DNA from: Curtanaerobium respiraculi
Lineage (GTDB): Bacteria > Actinomycetota > Coriobacteriia > Coriobacteriales > Eggerthellaceae
DNA: 64,000 nt
Assembly: GCF_024609215.1 (NCBI RefSeq)
Contig: NZ_JANIPD030000001.1
Location: 1-64,000, forward strand
Direction of reading: 5' to 3'
The position numbers and the translations under genes are program-made. How positions within the stretch are numbered: the stretch's first letter is position 1; each line of letters begins with the position of its first letter. Positions 9,789-18,489 of this stretch are shown here, in pieces. The notes under the pieces were generated by a model. The model did no database searches. It was given only the letters and a program-made list of their open reading frames with translations, and was not told the origin of the DNA.

Positions 9789-11037
9789 CAGCCATCCAGA
9801 CCTCGTTAGCGAACGACGCGGCGACCTCGAAGCGGTATGAAAGCCTTCTGCCGCCTCGCCAGTTATCCGGGATCCCTTCAGATCTTCCTATTTTCGCCCG
9901 TTCGTGCTTGATGGAGCGCTCTCGGATCCGTATGCATTCATCCAACCTCGCGACATCCCCTTCAGCCATGCAGCTGCGTGCCTCAAGGAGGAACTGGTAA
10001 AGCGGGTGCGAACCCGCGTGCGAGAAGATGTCGAGGTGCTCGTATATCCAGTCGATATCGAGTGCGTTCGCGATAAGCGGCGCCGTCGGAGAGATTACCG
10101 ACCATTCCTGCTCGGCTTCCTCCCCTGTCGTGTCCAGCTGCGCGTTGTAGCGGATGCGGCATGCGTAAATGAAATCGCTGAATGCGACGGCATGTGTGAG
10201 CATATCGCCGAGCCCCTCATCCACCATCCCGCGCACCTTGCTTGCAAATGCCGGGAACGCGTTTGCAGCGGCAAGGGATGCATCCTCGTCGCCCTCCTGC
10301 GAACCCTGCGCGAATGCCCCGGTCGCCGTAGCGTAGACGTCGGGATCCTGCATGATGAGCGAGTACAGCGATTCCGGATATTTCAATTCCAGTTGCCGCC
10401 GGAGGAAAGACGCTTCCTCTTGCGTGAGGGCGATCGAGGCACTGTCGTGCCAATTCGCATATGATGCATCGGGGATGTGCCATAGGCTCTGCGACGCCAT
10501 GTCGTCATCGTTCCACCCGTTGGCGGCGTCTTCCGCCGACGACCGGCGACGCGAAGAGGCGCCCCGCCCCTCGATGGTTCTGAAGAACTCGTCGAATCCC
10601 ATATCTGGATTCCTGCAAAGGCCGAGTTTTCTGATCGTCGCCCAGTAGATCACCGCAGGACCCCGCTTGACCCAATGCCCTGAGAAATCGCCCCTGAGGG
10701 AGCGCGCGCCGATGATGCCCGTGGTATCGGCGGCGTTTGCCTTCAGGAGCCTTATGGCGAGCTGCTTTTCACGGTCGTCGTAGCTTCTTCTAAGCTGCCG
10801 GGCTGTCTTCGATGTGTTGTCCTCGCGCTCCATGTCCCTCAATGCATAGGGGACGAGGAAGAGGTAGCGAGCCTTGGTGAACAGCGTGGATGTCGTCGGA
10901 AAGAGCTCGTCGGCGAAGGCGTCTCTTACGATTCCGATGCCCAGCTCGTCTATGGCGGTCGGTTCTTGAAGAGCCGCAAGGACCGCAAGCGTCTTCTGAC
11001 GGGCCTCCTCCGAGTAGTCTATCCAACCAAGCTCCAT
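9772..11037 (-). CDS. DUF6361 family protein
   Basis: The protein is 421 aa. The N-terminus (ELGWIDYSEEARQKTLAVL, then ELGIGIVRDAFADELFP and TKARYLFLVPYAL) matches the layout I associate with DUF6361, a family of unknown function often seen beside helicase and PLD genes in accessory regions. No catalytic motif, membrane segment or signal peptide can be recognised. The ATG at 11037 overlaps the stop of the upstream small gene (TGATG), and the end overlaps the PLD start by 17 bp, so these genes are co-transcribed and translationally coupled. A recognition or adaptor subunit is a reasonable but unproven guess. Confidence 0.75.
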   Translation of the reverse strand: MELGWIDYSEEARQKTLAVLAALQEPTAIDELGIGIVRDAFADELFPTTSTLFTKARYLFLVPYALRDMEREDNTSKTARQLRRSYDDREKQLAIRLLKANAADTTGIIGARSLRGDFSGHWVKRGPAVIYWATIRKLGLCRNPDMGFDEFFRTIEGRGASSRRRSSAEDAANGWNDDDMASQSLWHIPDASYANWHDSASIALTQEEASFLRRQLELKYPESLYSLIMQDPDVYATATGAFAQGSQEGDEDASLAAANAFPAFASKVRGMVDEGLGDMLTHAVAFSDFIYACRIRYNAQLDTTGEEAEQEWSVISPTAPLIANALDIDWIYEHLDIFSHAGSHPLYQFLLEARSCMAEGDVARLDECIRIRERSIKHERAKIGRSEGIPDNWRGGRRLSYRFEVAASFANEVWMAGDEDA

Positions 11038-11471
11038 CAGTCGTCATCCTCCGCGACTTGCTCGTCGATGTCGAACCCGCCGTCGAGGATGAATCTCCTC
11101 AGAAGCCTGTCCACGCGCACGTTCACCTTGAACACGGGGGTCTTGGCACCTTCCCTTCCCTCGAAGAACGCCTTCGCCTTGGCCTTGCCAACGGTGCCCT
11201 TAAGCTTGCCGAAACGCTGGCATTCGTTGATGTTCGCCTCGGTCAGGCCAGAGGCGATCATTTCTCTTAACATGACCTCGTCTACTCCGGGAGACTCGAC
11301 GACTTGCAGAAGCTGTCCACCCTTCGCGCGCCGGTGGTATTCGGCGATGTAGTTTCGCAGCGTCTTGCCCCCTTGAAGGTGCATCTCGTCGTATCTTGCG
11401 TTGCAGTCCTCAATGCCCTTGATGTGCTTGCAGTGAGACAACCTTTCGGCATCTGGCCAAGCGAGATCCAA
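11037..11471 (-). CDS. Small or 5'-truncated first gene of the helicase/PLD operon
   Basis: Family not recognised. The frame is open up to and into glgP. Usable starts are a TTG at 11471, with AGGGGG immediately before it and no proper spacing, or an ATG at 11384 without a clear ribosome site. These give 144 or 115 aa. The part after about residue 15 looks protein-like, with a basic helical centre (VGKAKAKAFFEG), a FKVNVRVDRLLRRFILDGG segment and an acidic end (VAEDDD). Its TGA overlaps the DUF6361 ATG, so it belongs to that operon. Because the frame runs straight into the glgP stop codon at 11476-11478, this is either a small coupled protein or the C-terminal stump of a larger gene cut at the insertion junction. 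Confidence 0.5.
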   Translation of the reverse strand: MDLAWPDAERLSHCKHIKGIEDCNARYDEMHLQGGKTLRNYIAEYHRRAKGGQLLQVVESPGVDEVMLREMIASGLTEANINECQRFGKLKGTVGKAKAKAFFEGREGAKTPVFKVNVRVDRLLRRFILDGGFDIDEQVAEDDD

Positions 11472-11475
11472 CCCC

Positions 11476-13950
11476 CTATTCAAGGGCGTCCAAATGCCAG
11501 ATGGTGTCGTTGTACTCCCGGATCGCGCGATCGCTGCTGAAGAAACCCGATTTCGCCGTGTTGATGACCGCGCGCCGCAGCCATTCGTCATGGTTGTTGG
11601 CATACAAGTCGATGGCCTGGAAGAACGCACGGTCGTAATCGTCGAAATCGTGAAGGACGAAATACTGGTCCCCGCCGTCGCCAGGGCACAGCGAGTAGTA
11701 GATATCCTCGAACCGGGTGCCGTCATCGGTGGGCAGGCCGCCATCGATCAGATGGTGCAGCGCGCTGCCGACGCGCGGATCGCCCTCGGCGATGCCGCGG
11801 GGATGATACCCTTCCTGCTTCAAGCGGTCCAGATCTTCGACGCGCGCGCCGAAGATGAACAGGTTCTCCTCGCCCGCCTGCTCCGACATCTCGATGTTGG
11901 CGCCGTCCATGGTTCCGATCGTGAGCGCGCCGTTCATCATGAACTTCATGTTGCCCGTACCCGACGCCTCCAGCCCGGCCGTGGAGATCTGCTCGGATAT
12001 GTCGGCCGCCGGGATGAGCCGCTGCGCCGTGGTCACGTCGTAGTTGGGCACGAACACGACGGGGATGACATCTCGCGTGCGCTCATCGTCGGCGATGAGC
12101 TGCGACACCGCGTTGATGAGCCGGATGATGTCCTTCGCGCGACGGTACCCCGGCGCGGCCTTCGCGGCGAATATGAACGTCGTTTTCGGGAAGTCTTGGA
12201 TGCGCCCGCTGACGATGCCGTCGTACAGGCTCAGGATATGGAGGACCTTCAGCAGCTGCCGTTTGTACTCGTGCAGGCGCTTGGCTTGCACGTCGATGAT
12301 GGAATCCGGGTCGACGGCCAGGCCGTGCTTCGCCTTGAGCCATGCGGCGAATTCGATTTTCTTCTCCGCCTTGACCTGCGCGAACTTTGAGCGGAACCGG
12401 GAATCGTCCGCAAAGGGGACCAGATCCGCAAGCTTCGTCCAATCTTTGAGGAACCCCTCCCCGATGGTTTTGTCGACCAAGCTGTTCAACTGCGGGTTGG
12501 CGACCGCCAGCCAGCGCCGCTGCGTGATGCCGTTCGTGATGCCGCTGAACCGCTCGGGGTAGAGCGCGTAGAAGTCGCGGAAGACGCTCGTGCGCAGCAG
12601 ACGGCCGTGCAGCTGCGACACGCCGTTGGTATGCCCGCACATCAGCACGCACAGGTTCGCCATGCGCACCTCGCCGCCGTTGATGATGGACATGCGGGCG
12701 ATGCGGTCCGCGTCGCCGGGATACTGCTGCCAGATTCGGTCGCGCACGCGGGCGTCGATCGTCTCGATGATGCGGTAGATGCGCGGCACCAGGTTGCGCA
12801 GCACATCGGCGGGCCACTTCTCGAGCGCCTCGGGCATGATGGTGTGGTTGGTGTAGTTGAAGGTGCGCGTGGCAAGGTCGACGGCTTCCTCCCACGTCAA
12901 CCCTTCATTGTCGATGAGGATACGGATGAACTCGGGGATGGAGAGCGCGGGATGCGTGTCGTTGATCTGGACGGCGATCTTGTCCGGCAGCCCCTGCAGG
13001 CGCACATCGTCGGGATTGCGCTTCTTATACGAGTAGATGACCGACTGCATGGTCGCGGAGACGAGGAAGTAGAACTGGCGCAGGCGCAGCTCCTTGCCCG
13101 ACGAATGGCTGTCTTCGGGGTACAGGACCTTCGAGATGGTCTCGGCGAGCTCGCGCTCGGCCGCCGCGGCGGCGTAATCGCCCTGGTTGAAGCTGATCAG
13201 GTCGAGCTCCTTGGGGGCCTGGGCCGCCCATAGGCGCAGCGTCGCGGGGCATTTCGTCTTATAGCCCACCACCGGCATGTCGTGCGGCACCGCGTACACA
13301 CTCTGGTAATCATGGTACTCCACCTGCAGATGCCCCTCGTCATCCCAATGTTCCTCCACGTGGCCCCCGAAGCGCACCTCGACCATGCGGTCGGAGCGCT
13401 CCATCTGCCAGACGTCCTCCTCGGCGTCCCAGTCATCGGGCACCTCGACCTGGCGTCCGTGCTCGATCTCCTGGCGGAACAGCCCGTACTCGTAGCGGAT
13501 GCCGAACCCCATGGCGGGGAATTCGAGCGTGGAGAGGCTGTCGAGGAAGCAGGCGGCCAAGCGGCCCAGGCCGCCGTTGCCGAGGCCCTTGTCGGCCTCC
13601 TCGTCCTCGATGACGCCGAAATCGACGCCCATGCTCTCCAGCGCCGCGGCGTAATCCTCGTACAGCCCCATGTTCACCAAGTTGTTGGTGAGCGCCCGGC
13701 CCATGAGGAACTCCGCGGACAGGTAGATAAGGCACTTGTTGCCCTGCTTTTGCGACGCGCTGCGGCCGTCGATCCACACGTCGACGATGTCGTCGCGCAC
13801 GCACCGCCCCACGGCCTGGTAGATCTGCTCGGTCGAGGCGTCTTCCGACGTGATGCCGTAGCGTTTGCGCAGGCGCTTCTCGATGCGCTCGCAGATCTCG
13901 GCCGTGCGCGCCGCCTTGGGCTGCGGCTGAACTTCTTTTTCCTCAGACAT
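11476..13950 (-). CDS. glgP: Glycogen/starch phosphorylase
   Basis: At 824 aa this is full length for the family. It releases glucose-1-phosphate from alpha-1,4 ends of glycogen using pyridoxal phosphate. The PLP-lysine region is clear near the C-terminus (EASGTGNMKFMMNG), followed by TIGTMDGANIEM. Other signatures include LIYLSAEFLMGRALTNNL and GLGNGGLGRLAACFLDS near the N-terminus, and QVKRLHEYKRQLL-like VQAKRLHEYKRQLL. It is the last gene of the glg operon, 73 bp after glgA, and its stop directly abuts the accessory operon with no terminator in between. It supplies the degradative arm of the pathway. Confidence 0.97.
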   Translation of the reverse strand: MSEEKEVQPQPKAARTAEICERIEKRLRKRYGITSEDASTEQIYQAVGRCVRDDIVDVWIDGRSASQKQGNKCLIYLSAEFLMGRALTNNLVNMGLYEDYAAALESMGVDFGVIEDEEADKGLGNGGLGRLAACFLDSLSTLEFPAMGFGIRYEYGLFRQEIEHGRQVEVPDDWDAEEDVWQMERSDRMVEVRFGGHVEEHWDDEGHLQVEYHDYQSVYAVPHDMPVVGYKTKCPATLRLWAAQAPKELDLISFNQGDYAAAAAERELAETISKVLYPEDSHSSGKELRLRQFYFLVSATMQSVIYSYKKRNPDDVRLQGLPDKIAVQINDTHPALSIPEFIRILIDNEGLTWEEAVDLATRTFNYTNHTIMPEALEKWPADVLRNLVPRIYRIIETIDARVRDRIWQQYPGDADRIARMSIINGGEVRMANLCVLMCGHTNGVSQLHGRLLRTSVFRDFYALYPERFSGITNGITQRRWLAVANPQLNSLVDKTIGEGFLKDWTKLADLVPFADDSRFRSKFAQVKAEKKIEFAAWLKAKHGLAVDPDSIIDVQAKRLHEYKRQLLKVLHILSLYDGIVSGRIQDFPKTTFIFAAKAAPGYRRAKDIIRLINAVSQLIADDERTRDVIPVVFVPNYDVTTAQRLIPAADISEQISTAGLEASGTGNMKFMMNGALTIGTMDGANIEMSEQAGEENLFIFGARVEDLDRLKQEGYHPRGIAEGDPRVGSALHHLIDGGLPTDDGTRFEDIYYSLCPGDGGDQYFVLHDFDDYDRAFFQAIDLYANNHDEWLRRAVINTAKSGFFSSDRAIREYNDTIWHLDALE

Positions 13951-14023
13951 GGTTTCTCAAGCCTTCCCTCTCGAAAAACAAAAGCCGACGCCGCGGAAGG
14001 GCGTCGGCCAGAACGTGTTTGCG

Positions 14024-16129
14024 CTATAGCTGGCGGTAGAGCTCCGCGTAAGAACGGGCGCAGCGGGCGAACCCGAAATCGACCGCCATGGCATTGCGGA
14101 TGAGCTTCTCCATGCCGTCGCGATCGTCTTCATACACCCCATGGGCGCGCCACAACGCGTCCAGGAACTCGTTGTTATCGTAGTTGCGGAACGAGAAGCC
14201 GGTGCCCTCGCCCGTATACTGGTTGTACGGCTGCACCGTATCGGCCAGACCGCCGACCTCCCGCACGATGGGAAGCGTGCCGTAGCGCATGGCGATCAGC
14301 TGGGAGATGCCGCACGGCTCGAACTGGCTGGGCATCATGAAGAAATCCGCGCCGGCGTAGATGCGATGGGCCAGATCGTTGTTGTAGCCGATGTAGCTGC
14401 ACAGGCGGCCATGATGGCGCCATTCCGCGTCGTGCAGCCAGCTTTCGAACTCGGGATAGCCCGTGCCCAGGACGATCACGCGCGCATCGCTTGCCAGCAG
14501 GCGGTCGAGCGTGCCCTCCACCAGGGAAAGCCCCTTCTGGGGAACCAGGCGGCCCACCATGGCGTACAGCGGCGCATCGCCGCCCTCCAAGCCGAGCTCC
14601 GCCAGCAGCTCCTGCTTGACGAGCTTCTTGCCCGACAGGTCATCGGCGCTGTAGCGATGGCCGATGAACGGGTCGGTTTGAGGATCCCACACATCGTAAT
14701 CGACGCCGTTGAGGATTCCGAAAAGGTCGTGGCCGATATCGCGTGCGCGCAATATGCCGTCGAGGCCTTCCCCGCCCTCCGGCGTGGTGATCTCGTGCGC
14801 GTACGTGGGGCTGACGGTGTTCACCTTGTTCGCGAACACGATGCCCGCCTTCAGCATGTTGTCGCAGCCGTAGTGCTCGAGGAATTCCGGGGTGGAGAAC
14901 CGGTCGTCCACGCCGAGCAGGTCCTGATCGAGTTCATGGCTGAATTTGCCCTGGTAGCCCAGGTTATGGATGGTGAGGAGCGTTTTCAGGCCGCCCTGCA
15001 GCCAATCGGGGTACTGCGTCTTCGCGAGCATCGGCATCATAGCCGTGTGCCAGTCGTTGCAATGCAGGATCCCCGGCTCGAAGTCCAAGTTGGGCAGCGC
15101 ATCGAGCACCGCCCGGGTGAAGAATGCGTATTGCTCTCCTTCGAACTCGCCGCCGCAGTAGATGGGGCCGCCAAAGTAGAACTCGTTATCCATGAAGTAG
15201 AAGACGGTTCCCTCGTGGTCGAGCTTCTCGATGCCGACGTATTGCGTGCGCCAACCGAGCTTCACCTCGAAGTCGAACAGGTGCTCGACCTGATGGCCGT
15301 ATCTCTCCTTGATCACGCGGTGGAACGGCATGATGATGCGCGCGTCCACGCCCAGCTCCCTGAGGTATTTGGGAAGGGCGCCCACGACATCCGCCAGGCC
15401 GCCAGTCTTCGCCATGGGGGCCGCCTCGGCGGCGGCGATGAGAACGGGGGGAAGGTCGGCGAACTCCTTGGGAGCCTCCGCCTTCGGCGCTGCCTTGGGA
15501 GCAGGGGCCTTCTTCACCGGGGCAGCCTTTGCAGCAGGAGCCTTCTTCGCAGATGACCCTGCCTTTGCTGCGGGCTTGGCGGCGGACTTGCGCGTCGCAG
15601 CCTTGGCTGCCGGCTTTTTAGCAGCAGCGCGCCTGGTTGCAGGTTTTGGCGCAGCAGCCTCGGCAGGAGCAGCAACCGCGGCAGCGGCTTTTGCGGCGGA
15701 TGCGCTGTCGACCTTCGTCGCCGGGGCGGCATTCGCAGCAGATGCCGCGGCGGTCTTCACCGCTGGCTTGGCGGCAGCGCTGCGCTTGGCTGCGGGCTTC
15801 GCCGCAGGGGCCTTCGCCGCAGGTTTGCTCGTCGCAGCGGGCTTCGCGGCGGCCGTCGCGCGCTTCGGCGCGGTCTTGGCGGCGGGGGCCTTCGCGGTCG
15901 CCTTGGCCACCGCAACCTTGCTCGCGGCCGGCGTTTTAGCGGCGAAAGCGGTTCGAGACGCGGGTTTCGCAGCCGGCTTCTTCGCGGCCGTTGCCTTGGA
16001 AGCGGCTTTGGCACCTGCCTTGGGCGCCGTCTTCGCGGCTGCGGGCTTCGCAGCCGGCTCCTTCGTCGGAGGCGCGGCCTTTGCCGCGGCCGTCGCCGCC
16101 CTCTTGTTCGGATCCTTGGACTCCGTCAT
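14024..16129 (-). CDS. glgA: Glycogen synthase with long Ala/Lys/Pro-rich N-terminal tail
   Basis: The protein is 701 aa. Residues about 224-701 form a standard GT5 ADP-glucose:glycogen glucosyltransferase, with the ADP-glucose-binding KTGGLADVVGALP at residues 241-253, NDWHT, and the C-terminal FMMPSQFEPCGISQL motif. Residues 1-223 are an added low-complexity tail made almost only of Ala, Lys, Pro, Thr and Ser in PAAK-like units, resembling histone-H1-type or nucleoid-binding tails. The tail is in frame with no internal stop, and the ATG overlaps the glgD stop (ATGA) behind GGAGAG, so it belongs to the translated product. A nearer in-frame start at the catalytic domain is not evident. The tail's function is unknown; binding of a polyanion, the membrane or a glycogen granule is possible. 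Confidence 0.95.
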   Translation of the reverse strand: MTESKDPNKRAATAAAKAAPPTKEPAAKPAAAKTAPKAGAKAASKATAAKKPAAKPASRTAFAAKTPAASKVAVAKATAKAPAAKTAPKRATAAAKPAATSKPAAKAPAAKPAAKRSAAAKPAVKTAAASAANAAPATKVDSASAAKAAAAVAAPAEAAAPKPATRRAAAKKPAAKAATRKSAAKPAAKAGSSAKKAPAAKAAPVKKAPAPKAAPKAEAPKEFADLPPVLIAAAEAAPMAKTGGLADVVGALPKYLRELGVDARIIMPFHRVIKERYGHQVEHLFDFEVKLGWRTQYVGIEKLDHEGTVFYFMDNEFYFGGPIYCGGEFEGEQYAFFTRAVLDALPNLDFEPGILHCNDWHTAMMPMLAKTQYPDWLQGGLKTLLTIHNLGYQGKFSHELDQDLLGVDDRFSTPEFLEHYGCDNMLKAGIVFANKVNTVSPTYAHEITTPEGGEGLDGILRARDIGHDLFGILNGVDYDVWDPQTDPFIGHRYSADDLSGKKLVKQELLAELGLEGGDAPLYAMVGRLVPQKGLSLVEGTLDRLLASDARVIVLGTGYPEFESWLHDAEWRHHGRLCSYIGYNNDLAHRIYAGADFFMMPSQFEPCGISQLIAMRYGTLPIVREVGGLADTVQPYNQYTGEGTGFSFRNYDNNEFLDALWRAHGVYEDDRDGMEKLIRNAMAVDFGFARCARSYAELYRQL

Positions 16130-17262
16130 GAATTCTCTCCTTCAACGACCGCCCCTTTGCGAACTATCAGGGGAGATTCGGGCAACGCGACGCAGCGTGC
16201 CTTCGGGGCTATCGTGGCATCTTTATCGATGATCATGTTGCGCAAATGGGCTCCCCGGCCCACATGCGTGTTCTGCATGATAATACAATTCTCCACGTCG
16301 GCATCTTCGTCGATGGTAACCCCACGGAAGATCACGCTGTCCGCCACCCGGCCGCGCACGATGCACCCGTTGCCGAACAAGCTGTTCGACACCTGGCAGC
16401 CGCGCTTGAATTTGATGGGCGGGGCGTCGAGCGTCTTGGTGTACACCGGATTCTCCGAGAAGAACAGGCTGCGGCGCACGCCGGGATCCAGCATGTCGTG
16501 GTTCAGATCGAAATACGCTTTCACCGAGGTCACGCGCGCGGCGTACCCTTCGTGCATCACGGCGACCACCTTGTACCTCCTGGCGGCCGGCTCCAGCACG
16601 TCGGTCGAGAAGTTGTAATGGCCCTGCGCGCAGGCGTCTTCGACCAAGCGGCCCAGCAGGTCCTTGCGGATGAGCACCGCGCCCAGGCTTTCGACGTAGC
16701 CCGACGGGTTGAAGGGCTCGTAGCTTACGTCCTTCACCACGCCATCGTCATCGGCCTGCACGAAGGTGGCCTTCGAGGTGCCGTCCGCCATGAGCCGCTC
16801 GTTGCGCGAACAGAGTATGGCGATATCCGCCCCCGTCTCCTGCATGCGGTCGAACATGACGCTGTAGTCCTGCGTGTACACGGCATTCGTTTCAAGCACC
16901 AGGCAATAGGAGCGGCGCTGGTGGTTGATGAAATCGCGCTTGGCGAAGAGCGCATCGCAGACGCTGTGATACTGGCCGGGACTGGCGTCCAGGTCGTAAG
17001 GGGGCAGCACCATGATGCCGCCGTTCTTCTTCGACATATCCCAAGGCTTGCCGCTGCCGATCTGGTCCATGAGCGATTTGTAGTTGCGCTGGGTGATCAG
17101 CCCCACGTTGTGGATGCCGCTGTTGGCGAGGTTGGACAGCAGCAGGTCGATGATGCGGTAACGGCCGGCAAAGGGAAGCGCGGCGACGCTTCGCAGCGCG
17201 ATGAGCTCACGCAGCATCGGGGAGCCCTGCTCGGCATAGACAATGGAGAAGGCATCGTTCAT
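16126..17262 (-). CDS. glgD: GlgD-like subunit of glucose-1-phosphate adenylyltransferase
   Basis: The protein is 378 aa. It shares the nucleotidyltransferase fold and left-handed beta-helix end of GlgC, but the GGxGxRL nucleotide-binding loop is replaced by VYAEQGSPMLRELIALRS, as in GlgD subunits. Retained features include PFAGRYRIIDLLLSNLANSGI, GSGKPWD and hexapeptide-repeat segments (VADSVIFRGVTID, VENCIIMQNTHVGRGA). GlgD-type subunits form hetero-oligomers with GlgC and modulate its activity. The gene lies 3 bp after glgC and overlaps glgA by 4 bp, consistent with a stoichiometric complex. It is most likely catalytically weak or inactive on its own. Confidence 0.92.
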   Translation of the reverse strand: MNDAFSIVYAEQGSPMLRELIALRSVAALPFAGRYRIIDLLLSNLANSGIHNVGLITQRNYKSLMDQIGSGKPWDMSKKNGGIMVLPPYDLDASPGQYHSVCDALFAKRDFINHQRRSYCLVLETNAVYTQDYSVMFDRMQETGADIAILCSRNERLMADGTSKATFVQADDDGVVKDVSYEPFNPSGYVESLGAVLIRKDLLGRLVEDACAQGHYNFSTDVLEPAARRYKVVAVMHEGYAARVTSVKAYFDLNHDMLDPGVRRSLFFSENPVYTKTLDAPPIKFKRGCQVSNSLFGNGCIVRGRVADSVIFRGVTIDEDADVENCIIMQNTHVGRGAHLRNMIIDKDATIAPKARCVALPESPLIVRKGAVVEGENS

Positions 17263-17265
17263 GGG

Positions 17266-18489
17266 TTACTCCTCCCCTTCTTCGTTCGTTTCCTCCAGGG
17301 CGTTGAAGATGGCATCGGGCTCGATGCTGGCCCCCGGCTCGACCTGCGCCCCCGTGCCAATCTGCGCACCGGCGCCGATGACGACCAACTCGCCTTCGCC
17401 GCCCACCACGGCATCCGCCGCGATGTTGACGTTCTGCGCCACGACCGAGCGCGCCACCACGGCGCCCGGGCCGACGCGGGTCCCGCCGAGGATGACGCTA
17501 TCCTTCACCACGGCCCCCTCGGCCACCTGCACGCCCTGGAACAGGATGCTGTGCTCCACATTGCCCCGCACGTCGCAGCCTTCCGCGACCTGGCACGTAT
17601 CCAGGCGGCTGTCCGGTCCGATCAGGGCGGCGGGCAGGTTGGGGCTGCGCGTGTAGATATGCCAGCTGTTGTCGCCCATGTCCAGGGAGGGGACCTCGTT
17701 CAGCAGGTCCATATTGCCCTCCCACAGGCTGTCGATGGTGCCCACGTCGCGCCAATACCCCTCGAAGCGGTAGGCGGAAAGCTTTCGCCCGGTGTCGAGC
17801 AGCGCCGGGATGATGTCCTTCCCGAAATCGTGGCTGCTGTTCGCATTCGCGGCATCGTCGATGAGGTACTGCCGCACAACGGGCCAGGTGAACACATAGA
17901 TGCCCATGCTGGCGAGGTTGGTGGGCGGATCTTCGGGCTTTTCGACGAATGCCGTGACCGTGGTGCTGTCCGCAGCGGTGTCCAATATGCCGAAGCGGCT
18001 GGCCTCCTCCATGGGCACGGGCATGACCGCGATGGTCGCATCCGCTTCGTGGTTCTTATGGAAGCGCATCATCGCAGCGTAATCCATCTTGTATATGTGG
18101 TCGCCGGAGAGCACGACGATGTAATCCGGGTGATAGCCGTCGACGAACTTGATATTCTGGTAGATCGCGTCGGCGGTCCCCTCGAACCAGCGGCCGACGT
18201 CACCCGCCTGCGTGTAGGGCGGGAGCACGAACACCCCGCCGCCGTTGACATCCAGATCCCACGGCGAGCCCGTGCCGATGTAGGTGTTCAGCTCCAACGG
18301 CTCGTACTGCGTGAGGACCCCCACCACGTCGATGCCGGAGTTGGCGCAATTCGACAGCGGGAAATCGATTACGCGGTACTTTCCGCCGAAGGGAACGGCG
18401 GGCTTGGCGCTGTTGCGGGTGAGCACGCCCAGACGGCTGCCCTGACCGCCGGCAAGAATCATCGCAACGCATTCTTTATGCTCGCTCAT
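17266..18489 (-). CDS. glgC: Glucose-1-phosphate adenylyltransferase catalytic subunit
   Basis: The protein is 407 aa, normal for the family, and makes ADP-glucose from ATP and glucose-1-phosphate. The nucleotide loop [17 protein letters not shown] is intact, followed by [32 protein letters not shown] provides the catalytic Asp region, and FVEKP and [19 protein letters not shown] are substrate-site motifs. The C-terminus is a beta-helix. The ATG overlaps the glgB stop by 3 bp. This is the committed, usually allosterically controlled step of the pathway; the neighbouring glgD suggests control by subunit assembly as well as metabolites. Confidence 0.97.
   Translation of the reverse strand: MSEHKECVAMILAGGQGSRLGVLTRNSAKPAVPFGGKYRVIDFPLSNCANSGIDVVGVLTQYEPLELNTYIGTGSPWDLDVNGGGVFVLPPYTQAGDVGRWFEGTADAIYQNIKFVDGYHPDYIVVLSGDHIYKMDYAAMMRFHKNHEADATIAVMPVPMEEASRFGILDTAADSTTVTAFVEKPEDPPTNLASMGIYVFTWPVVRQYLIDDAANANSSHDFGKDIIPALLDTGRKLSAYRFEGYWRDVGTIDSLWEGNMDLLNEVPSLDMGDNSWHIYTRSPNLPAALIGPDSRLDTCQVAEGCDVRGNVEHSILFQGVQVAEGAVVKDSVILGGTRVGPGAVVARSVVAQNVNIAADAVVGGEGELVVIGAGAQIGTGAQVEPGASIEPDAIFNALEETNEEGEE

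Noticed and set aside
4514-11037. DISARM or type I restriction system
   Set aside because: No methyltransferase, DUF1998 protein or specificity subunit is present, so neither definition is met.
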